Source of the DNA: a bacterium
Lineage (GTDB): Bacteria; UBP18; UBA7526
Reading direction: 5' to 3'
Assembly: GCA_030615855.1 (NCBI GenBank)
Contig: JAUWYL010000030.1
Location: 1-10,794 of the forward strand
DNA: 10,794 nt
Shown here in pieces: positions 6,516 through 10,794 of the stretch. Below the pieces are notes generated by a model. It was not told where the DNA came from, searched no databases, and saw only the letters and a program-made list of their open reading frames with translations. Numbering within the stretch: the stretch's first letter is position 1; the number at the start of each line of letters is the position of its first letter. Both the position numbers and the translations under genes were made by a program.

Positions 6516-6600
6516 TTCCAAATTCTCAATAATTTAAAAATAATAAGGAAGCCTTTCGCTTCGCTCAAGAACCTTGTTTCTTTACTATTGCTCAGAAATA
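6516..6600. repeat. Dispersed intergenic element, copy 2
   Basis: 6516-6541 is a diverged copy of the palindrome at 4419-4444: same arms TTCCAAATTCT and AATTTNNAAAT, altered centre. It is followed at 6551-6579 by a 29-base segment (GCCTTTCGCT, then GCTCAAGAACCTTGTTT) that recurs almost identically at 8562-8591. No gene is visible in 6479-6661. Confidence 0.8.
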
Positions 6601-6605
6601 TAGAG

Positions 6606-6634
6606 TTGTTTTTAAATGGAAAATATGCTAAAAT
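6606..6634 (+). promoter_or_regulatory. Extended -10 sigma70 promoter for the hydrolase
   Basis: TTGTTT (6606-6611), 17-base spacer, TGC then TAAAAT (6629-6634). The 11 bases TATGCTAAAAT also occur at 789-799 in the lipA-operon promoter. Confidence 0.7.
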
Positions 6635-6661
6635 TAAACGGTAGAAAAGAATGGGTATAAA

Positions 6662-7519
6662 ATGATCCTCGGCTTTAAAAATGTGGTAATTATCTTAACC
6701 TTTCTTATAATCCTGGTAATTGCTGTATCATTTTATGCCTTCTATATCTCGGTTCGCCCCAGAAGGTTCATAAGTGGCGTCAATCCTTCGCATTTCGGCT
6801 TAAAATACGAAAAGGTGAGTTTTAAGACTGAAGACGGGCTTACTCTTCAGGGCTGGTTTATTCCTTGTGAGGGAAAGGGGTCTACCATCATTGTCTGCCA
6901 CGGCTATCCCTTTGACAAGGGAAATATTCTTCCCTCCAGCCTCTTCTTACGTAAGGAGTATAGTCTCTTTCTCTTCGATTTCCGGGCAATGGGGGAGAGC
7001 GAAGGAAAGTATACTACGGTCGGCTACCACGAGAAGAAAGACTTGCTCGCTGCCGTAGATTATCTGAAGTCAAGGGGAATAGAAGAAATAGGAGCCTTGG
7101 GCTTCTCCTTAGGAGGAGCGGTCATTATTATGGCCCATAGTCCAGATATTAAGGCCATTGTCTCCGATTCTTCCTATGCTACTCTAAATCTCATGATTCA
7201 TTCTTTATTCAGGCACTATTACTTCCTAAAACATCCCTTTGTCTTTACCGTTAAATTATTGTCCAGAATGGTCTTAAAGTTCGACACCTCTTCTGTGTCT
7301 CCGGTAGCCATCATAAAAGAGGTCGAGGCGCCTATCCTTCTTATTCATGGGGAGAAAGATAGCCAGATCCCGGTGAAGAATGCTTATCTATTGCATGAGG
7401 CCGCTCCCAAAAGCGAGCTCTGGATAGTTCCTGGTGCAGACCACGGTGAAGCCCAGGCTCTGGTAACTATAGAATATGAGAGGAGAATCTTAGAATTTTT
7501 TGAGAAGAATCTGGGTTAA
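6662..7519 (+). CDS. Membrane-anchored alpha/beta hydrolase
   Basis: 285 residues. Residues ~8-30 form one hydrophobic helix with a following RPRR, so the protein is probably anchored with its catalytic domain on one face of the membrane. The hydrolase fold (COG1073 type) shows the oxyanion HG (80-81), nucleophile elbow GFSLGG (147-152, Ser149), HGEKD with Asp233, and GADHGEA with His261: a complete Ser-Asp-His triad. Likely a serine esterase or peptidase of unknown substrate. The SD is weak. A four-codon mini-ORF (ATG at 6651) ends in a TGA that overlaps this ATG as ATGA, which could aid reinitiation. It has its own promoter and no clear terminator before the next promoter 12 bases on. Confidence 0.9.
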   Translation: MILGFKNVVIILTFLIILVIAVSFYAFYISVRPRRFISGVNPSHFGLKYEKVSFKTEDGLTLQGWFIPCEGKGSTIIVCHGYPFDKGNILPSSLFLRKEYSLFLFDFRAMGESEGKYTTVGYHEKKDLLAAVDYLKSRGIEEIGALGFSLGGAVIIMAHSPDIKAIVSDSSYATLNLMIHSLFRHYYFLKHPFVFTVKLLSRMVLKFDTSSVSPVAIIKEVEAPILLIHGEKDSQIPVKNAYLLHEAAPKSELWIVPGADHGEAQALVTIEYERRILEFFEKNLG

Positions 7520-7531
7520 TAAAATTTTTAT

Positions 7532-7560
7532 TTGACATTAGTCAGAAAGTATTATAAAAT
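7532..7560 (+). promoter_or_regulatory. Sigma70 promoter for the small membrane-protein cluster
   Basis: Perfect TTGACA (7532-7537), 17-base spacer, TAAAAT (7555-7560). The leader to the ATG at 7580 would be only about 13 nt, just enough for the SD. Confidence 0.75.
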
Positions 7561-7579
7561 TAGTCTGGAGGTGAAAGAT

Positions 7580-7942
7580 ATGAGATGGTTTCTCTTTCTT
7601 GTGGCTGGTCTCTGGACCATAGCGGGTATCCTCTTACTTGTAGTAGCAGGAAAGGCAAAGGAAATATCCCGTAAACTAGTGAAGAACCTGAAGGCCATAA
7701 GTTTTATTCCTTTGATTACAGGGATACTGCTTACCTTTTCTGCTCGTTCAAGCAGGCTTTACTGGTTTGTAATTGTTATCGGCCTTCTTGCTTTGGCAAA
7801 AGGGTTTTTCTTCATCTTTGCTCCAAAAAAGAAAGCCAAGCCTTTTATAGATTGGTGGCTCAAGGCTTCTTTGGGTATCTATCGGCTCTGGGGACTAGTG
7901 GCCCTTGCCCTGGGAATCTTTTTCTTCTGTCGCGTGGCATAA
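7580..7942 (+). CDS. Small four-helix membrane protein of unknown function
   Basis: 120 residues. The start is the ATG at 7580, with SD GGAGGTGA at 7567-7574. A longer in-frame TTG at 7532 is the -35 element of the promoter, so it is rejected. Four hydrophobic stretches are visible at about 2-23, 38-54, 59-79 and 96-118. Basic segments between them (KAKEISRKLVKNLK near 25-38, and PKKKAKP near 82-88) suggest cytoplasmic loops and both ends outside by the positive-inside rule. I do not recognise the family. It is followed after 26 bases by a tiny membrane-peptide gene and then a Pro-Lys-Glu repeat gene, probably one transcript ending at 8520. Confidence 0.82.
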   Translation: MRWFLFLVAGLWTIAGILLLVVAGKAKEISRKLVKNLKAISFIPLITGILLTFSARSSRLYWFVIVIGLLALAKGFFFIFAPKKKAKPFIDWWLKASLGIYRLWGLVALALGIFFFCRVA

Positions 7943-7968
7943 GAAAGTAACAAACGGAGGTGAGAAGA

Positions 7969-8049
7969 ATGCCCATTTGGTTAGGAGCGGTATTAATTAT
8001 TATTTTGGTTTCTTTTTTTGTGCTCCAACGCAAGAAGGGAAAGAAGTAA
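7969..8049 (+). CDS. 26-residue single-helix membrane peptide
   Basis: ATG-started frame with an excellent SD (GGAGGTGAG, 7957-7965), closing with TAA at 8047-8049. The product begins MPIWLGAVLIIILVSFF and ends in QRKKGKK: one transmembrane helix of about 17-18 residues with a strongly basic tail, which predicts N-terminus outside and C-terminus in the cytoplasm. It resembles in form the tiny bacterial membrane peptides that bind and stabilise larger membrane proteins (KdpF or AcrZ kind), but no sequence relation is claimed. It sits 26 bases after the four-helix membrane protein, a plausible partner. The SD, spacing and composition make a chance frame unlikely. Confidence 0.75.
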   Translation: MPIWLGAVLIIILVSFFVLQRKKGKK

Positions 8050-8073
8050 TAATCCAAAATTAGAAGTCAGCCT

Positions 8074-8135
8074 CTCACCTCTACGGTGAGTCACCGATGA
8101 GGTGACTTCGGCAACCTGTCGTTGAGGTAGGAGGC
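8074..8135 (+). promoter_or_regulatory. Three tandem hairpins ahead of the Pro-Lys-Glu repeat gene
   Basis: CTCACC-TCTAC-GGTGAG (8074-8090), AGTCACC-GATGA-GGTGACT (8089-8107) and CAAC-CTGTC-GTTG (8112-8124), each with a five-base loop. The first two are 16-base tandem units sharing the stem TCACC/GGTGA. An alternative long-range pairing also exists (CCTCTAC 8078-8084 with GTAGGAGG 8127-8134), and ACCTC (8077-8081) can pair with GAGGT of the SD (8143-8147). This could be a leader that controls translation, or another palindromic element. No known riboswitch class is recognised. Confidence 0.5.
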
Positions 8136-8152
8136 GGAAAAGGAGGTATAGC

Positions 8153-8464
8153 ATGGTTTTCTGGAGGAAAGAAGAGAAGAAGCCAGAAGAACCGAAACCT
8201 GAGTTCCCAAGACCAGAAGTTCCTAAGCCAGAGGTGCCTAAGCCAGAGGCTCCAAAACCTGAAGTTCCGAAGCCAGAAGTACCAAGGCCAGAGGCACCGA
8301 AGCCTGAGGTGCCAATGCCGGAAGCTCCGAAGCCTGAAGTGCCAAAACCCGAGGCACCCAAACCTGAGTTTCCAAAACCTGAGGTTCCCAAGCCCGAAGC
8401 ACCCAAACCAGAGATTCCTAAACCAGAGGAGCCAAAACCAGGAGAACCGGGCAAACCTTTTTAA
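8153..8464 (+). CDS. Pro-Lys-Glu pentapeptide-repeat (PKPEV/A) low-complexity protein
   Basis: 103 residues. After a short N-terminus (MVFWRKEEKK) the whole protein is about 17 copies of P-[K/R/M]-P-E-[V/A/F/I/E], ending GEPGKPF. No signal peptide or membrane helix is visible. Proline at every second or third place with alternating Lys and Glu predicts a stiff polyproline-II-like rod of near-zero net charge, like the periplasmic spacer of TonB proteins, but without either end domain. The SD AGGAGGT (8141-8147) is ideal. The units vary mostly at synonymous third positions, so the amino-acid pattern rather than the DNA repeat appears to be kept. An open frame on the opposite strand (Gly-Ser rich) is only its mirror. 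Function unknown. Confidence 0.8.
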   Translation: MVFWRKEEKKPEEPKPEFPRPEVPKPEVPKPEAPKPEVPKPEVPRPEAPKPEVPMPEAPKPEVPKPEAPKPEFPKPEVPKPEAPKPEIPKPEEPKPGEPGKPF

Positions 8465-8487
8465 ATTCTGGTAGGAAAAAAGGATTG

Positions 8488-8520
8488 AAGCAGGGGCCTT
8501 GAGGCCCCTGCTTTTTCTCT
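8488..8520 (+). terminator. Intrinsic terminator after the repeat-protein gene
   Basis: GCAGGGGCC (8490-8498) pairs with GGCCCCTGC (8503-8511) across loop TTGA, followed by TTTTTCTCTTT. AA before and TT after extend the stem to 11 bp. Confidence 0.95.
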
Positions 8521-8540
8521 TTACACTGTTTCTATATTAT

Positions 8541-8610
8541 TAAGAATTTGAAAATAAGAAAGCCTTTCGCTAATGCTCAAGAACCTTGTTTTCTCACTTT
8601 GTTCGAAAAT
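8541..8610. repeat. Dispersed intergenic element, copy 3
   Basis: TAAGAATTTGAAAAT at the start is a half of the palindrome at 4419-4444. The segment 8562-8591 matches 6551-6579 except for TC replaced by AAT. The order palindrome-then-segment is the same in both copies. Confidence 0.8.
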
Positions 8611-8617
8611 GAGTCAA

Positions 8618-8665
8618 GCCCCGAAGGGGCAGGCAAGTTGCCTCTTTCCGCACTTTGTTTGGAAA
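8618..8665. repeat. String of three short hairpins
   Basis: GCCCC-GAA-GGGGC (8618-8630), AGGCA-AGT-TGCCT (8631-8643) and TTTCC (8645-8649) with GGAAA (8661-8665). None has a T-run. The last loop, GCACTTTGTTT, echoes TCACTTTGTTC at 8594-8604, which hints at local duplication. I see no gene in 8465-8742. Confidence 0.6.
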
Positions 8666-8696
8666 TAACAAAAGTAATCTTTAATAGAATTTTCAT

Positions 8697-8725
8697 TTGT
8701 CCTTGAGTAAAAGATATGGTAAGAT
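8697..8725 (+). promoter_or_regulatory. Sigma70-type promoter for the TIM-barrel gene
   Basis: TTGTCC (8697-8702), 17-base spacer, TGG then TAAGAT (8720-8725). The -10 is only 17 bases before the ATG at 8743, so the leader must be very short and barely contains the SD (GGGGAGG, 8731-8737). Confidence 0.55.
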
Positions 8726-8742
8726 TAAAAGGGGAGGAAAAG

Positions 8743-9645
8743 ATGATTGGACTATCCACTGCTTGGTGTTCAGGCCAGATCAAAGAGGGAAAGAAACTCC
8801 TCCCCCGGTTTAAAGAAATAGGGATAAAAGAATTAGAACTCGATTATCGGATAAGTAAGAAAACCTTTAAAGAGATACTTCCACTTTTAAAGAAATCCTT
8901 CGCCATACTAAGCATCCACAACTTTTTTCCCATCCCTGATATTTTGGAAGAAGGGAGCGGGGATGCCTTTTTACTCTCAAGCCCGGATGAGGAGGAGAGG
9001 AAAAGAGCCGTAAAATATACCAGAAAAACCATTGAGATCGCGCATGAATTAGGAGCAAAGGCGATTGTCTTGCATCTGGGTAAGGTGGAGATGAACCCTG
9101 AAACAGAGAAGTTCCTTCTTCTCTATGGTCGGGGAAAGATCTCCTCTTCCCACGGGAAGAGGATCATTCATAAGATTAAAGAGGAAAGGAAGAATAAGAA
9201 ATCGAGATATCTGGATGCTGTTCTTAGAAGTCTTTCAGAGCTCAACAAATTTGCTCAAGAGAGAGGCGTTCTTTTAGGAATAGAAAACAGGTTTTATTCC
9301 CATGAGATTCCAGACTTTGAAGAGATTGGACTAATCTTAAGAAAATTTAAGGGGGGCGCCATAAGATACTGGCATGATGTGGGTCATGCTGTAGTCCAGG
9401 AGAACTTAGGGCTATTAAGCCATAAGGAACTACTTGAAAGTTACTCTTCCCATTTAATTGGTATCCATCTCCACGGGGTGAGGGGATGTGAAGACCATCT
9501 TGCCCCAGGACAAGAAGAGGATTATGGGCTCATAAAAAGATATATTAAACCAGAAACCATTAAAGTAGTAGAACCTCATCCCAAAGTTAGCAAAGAGGAA
9601 TTAAAAGAAGGCCTGATCTTTCTACAGCGTATAGGAATAGAATAA
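8743..9645 (+). CDS. Xylose-isomerase-like TIM-barrel protein (sugar isomerase/epimerase or endonuclease IV superfamily)
   Basis: 300 residues. The start is the ATG at 8743 with SD GGGGAGG; an in-frame ATG at 8716 lies inside the promoter and would add nine residues (MVRLKGEEK) with no family likeness. COG1082-type barrel strands carry the expected metal ligands: ELELDYR (31-36), SIHNFFP (57-63), VLHLGKVEM (109-117), LGIENR with Glu181 (178-183), WHDVGHA with Asp212 and His215 (210-216), GIHLHG (240-245) and VVEPHP with Glu277 (275-280). A complete divalent-metal site is therefore likely. Real function could be sugar isomerisation or epimerisation or, less likely, AP-endonuclease activity. 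It stands alone between repeat-rich spacers. Confidence 0.88.
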   Translation: MIGLSTAWCSGQIKEGKKLLPRFKEIGIKELELDYRISKKTFKEILPLLKKSFAILSIHNFFPIPDILEEGSGDAFLLSSPDEEERKRAVKYTRKTIEIAHELGAKAIVLHLGKVEMNPETEKFLLLYGRGKISSSHGKRIIHKIKEERKNKKSRYLDAVLRSLSELNKFAQERGVLLGIENRFYSHEIPDFEEIGLILRKFKGGAIRYWHDVGHAVVQENLGLLSHKELLESYSSHLIGIHLHGVRGCEDHLAPGQEEDYGLIKRYIKPETIKVVEPHPKVSKEELKEGLIFLQRIGIE

Positions 9646-9684
9646 TAGACGCGAATAACCGCAAATCTTGCAATGGCAAAGTAG

Positions 9685-9717
9685 AATCCTTGTCCACCTA
9701 CGAGGTGGGAAAGGGTT
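9685..9717. repeat. 33-nt imperfect hairpin
   Basis: AATCCTT (9685-9691) pairs with AAGGGTT (9711-9717), then after a G/A mismatch TCCACCT (9693-9699) pairs with AGGTGGG (9703-9709) across ACG, including two G-T pairs. There is no T-run after it, so it is not a clear terminator for the upstream gene. The rest of 9646-9803 holds the promoter and SD of the next gene. Confidence 0.7.
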
Positions 9718-9747
9718 AATGATTCCAAAAGTTCCGTAAGATTTATT

Positions 9748-9776
9748 TTGACAGTTGAAGGAAATTTTGATATAAT
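9748..9776 (+). promoter_or_regulatory. Perfect consensus sigma70 promoter for rmuC
   Basis: TTGACA (9748-9753), exactly 17 bases, TATAAT (9771-9776), with TG at 9768-9769 as extended -10. All 12 consensus bases match. Confidence 0.93.
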
Positions 9777-9803
9777 GAATATGTTGCAAGAAGGAGGTAA
9801 AGG

Positions 9804-10793
9804 GTGGAGAATTTGGCGATAATCATTGCTGTCTTAGCGGTAGTTTTAGTAGTTATCATCAGTTTTGTTGCTCTAAAATTGGCATCCGGCAAACAGGTAC
9901 CAACTAGACTAAGTGAAGATCTGGGAGCTATCAAGAGTGTTATGGAAAACCTGCAGAGGATAGTTCCAGAGATTAAAAGTGGGGTAGATTTGGGAGCCGA
10001 GGCCCAGATAGCCCTTCGGCAGAATCTGGCCCAAACCGCCCAGGCAGTGGAGAGGATAAGGAGTGCCTACGAGGAGAGGAAGGTCTTGGAAGATGCTACA
10101 AGATCCTCTATTAAGAGATTAGAGAGTATCATTGCCGGTACCACAGCCAAGGGAATAGCAGGGGAGAACATTTTAAGGGAGGCCTTGAAGGAATTTCCTC
10201 CAGAGATGGTTACCACTGGTTTCCGGGTAAAAGGGCAGATAGTGGAATTTGGATTAGTTCTGCCCAATAAGAAAACCCTGCCCATTGATTCCAAATGGCC
10301 AGCAGCCGATCTTCTAAATCAGTTAGAAGGGGAGGAAAGTGAAGAGATACGGGCTGAGATTATAGAAAAGATTGAAAAGGAGGTAGAGAAACGCACCAAG
10401 GAGATCACTCAATATATCGATCCCGCGGTAACCACCCCTCAGGCCATTGCGGCTATTCCCGATGCTGCCTTCAGCGTCTGTAGGAAAGCCCATGTTGAGG
10501 CCTATAAAAGGAATGTCATCCTCATCTCCTATTCTATGGCTATTCCCTATCTTTTAACCTTTTTAAATTTGAATCTTCAGTATTCTCGAACTATGGATAT
10601 AGAAAATCTCTCTCATTATCTAATGAACATCAAGCGCAACTTGGATGAGATGGATAGCGTTTTAGAGAATTATATTGAGGGAGCAAGCTCACGCATCACC
10701 AATGCAACCATTAAGTATCGGGAACTAATCGGTTCCATTCGTGGTTCTCTAATTGCCCTAGAGACCAGCAAGCCAAGTGAAACGAAAAAATAA
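9804..10793 (+). CDS. rmuC: RmuC-family DNA recombination protein
   Basis: 329 residues, complete. GTG start with SD AAGGAGGT (9791-9798). Order: N-terminal transmembrane helix (~4-26), a helical probably coiled-coil region (~40-110), then the RmuC domain. KGIAGENILREAL (116-128), VEFGLVLP (147-154) and PIDSKWP (160-166) form the PDDEXK-like core, with Glu121, Glu148 (where I recall an Asp in many family members), Asp162 and Lys164. AAIPDAAFSV (216-225) and the segment around 238-254 fit the family's C-terminal part. RmuC limits inversions and duplications at short inverted repeats in E. coli, which is of note next to so many palindromes. It is transcribed alone from a perfect promoter; only one base follows its stop in the window. 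Confidence 0.88.
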   Translation: MENLAIIIAVLAVVLVVIISFVALKLASGKQVPTRLSEDLGAIKSVMENLQRIVPEIKSGVDLGAEAQIALRQNLAQTAQAVERIRSAYEERKVLEDATRSSIKRLESIIAGTTAKGIAGENILREALKEFPPEMVTTGFRVKGQIVEFGLVLPNKKTLPIDSKWPAADLLNQLEGEESEEIRAEIIEKIEKEVEKRTKEITQYIDPAVTTPQAIAAIPDAAFSVCRKAHVEAYKRNVILISYSMAIPYLLTFLNLNLQYSRTMDIENLSHYLMNIKRNLDEMDSVLENYIEGASSRITNATIKYRELIGSIRGSLIALETSKPSETKK

Positions 10794-10794
10794 A

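Noticed and set aside
7532-7579. TTG start giving a 16-residue longer membrane protein
   Set aside because: The TTG is the -35 box of a promoter and the -10 lies within the extra codons. The ATG at 7580 has SD GGAGGTGA.
8074-8135. Hammerhead ribozyme (GATGAG box near GTC)
   Set aside because: The conserved CTGATGA core and GAAA box are not present in the right order, and the stems do not form a hammerhead three-way junction.
7993-8454. 153-codon open frame on the - strand, rich in GASGLGTSGFG repeats
   Set aside because: It is the mirror of the Pro-Lys-Glu repeat gene, whose + strand has an ideal SD and a terminator just after its stop. The - strand frame starts without a good SD and its tail is ordinary antisense of other features.
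8716-8742. ATG start giving nine extra residues on the TIM-barrel protein
   Set aside because: It falls between the -35 and -10 boxes and lacks an SD. The ATG at 8743 has GGGGAGG at the right distance.
9685-9717. Terminator for the TIM-barrel gene
   Set aside because: The hairpin is stable but no T-run follows, so it was recorded as an inverted repeat only.

Overview
The window is bacterial DNA of low to moderate GC (about 40% by eye). It has strong Shine-Dalgarno sequences, sigma70-type promoters and intrinsic terminators, and it uses the standard code (TGA is a stop at 2051-2053). Nearly all genes lie on the + strand. Gene content (a LipM-type octanoyltransferase, a kinase fused to an ATP-cone, RmuC) together with many short palindromes points to an uncultured or poorly sampled, probably anaerobic bacterial lineage. 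I cannot name the phylum from this sequence.

Layout. (1) 2-697: 3' part of an inositol-monophosphatase-family gene, closed by a strong terminator. (2) 698-1189: no gene. It holds a good promoter (771-799) followed by five separate hairpins that would lie in a leader of about 385 nt. (3) 1190-4380: a tightly packed operon of a DUF123-MOSC fusion, lipA, lipM and a class I methyltransferase. The first three are joined by 4-nt and 1-nt stop/start overlaps. LipM transfers octanoate from ACP to a carrier protein and LipA inserts the two sulfurs, so together they can make lipoyl cofactor de novo. (4) 4559-6478: a YfcE/MJ0936-type phosphodiesterase and an ATP-cone/uridine-kinase-like fusion, each with its own promoter. 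(5) 6662-7519: a membrane-anchored alpha/beta hydrolase. (6) 7580-8464: an unnamed set of small genes: a four-helix membrane protein, a 26-residue single-helix membrane peptide and a Pro/Lys/Glu pentapeptide-repeat protein, ending in a terminator. (7) 8743-9645: a xylose-isomerase-like TIM barrel. (8) 9804-10793: an RmuC-family protein behind a perfect consensus promoter.

The most unusual feature is the load of short palindromic elements. They lie between genes (837-1151, 4419-4444, 6516-6600, 8541-8665, 9685-9717). Two unrelated ones also lie inside the reading frames of neighbouring essential-type genes: a GC-rich 30-nt element in lipA that adds ten residues just after the radical-SAM cysteines, and a 49-nt inverted repeat in lipM just ahead of the catalytic cysteine. 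This resembles protein-tolerated palindromic elements of the Rickettsia RPE type and is the best lead for something undescribed.

Three start sites were moved downstream or upstream from the longest open frame for stated reasons: 7580 and 8743 because the longer start lies inside a promoter, and position 2 because the first gene runs off the window edge.
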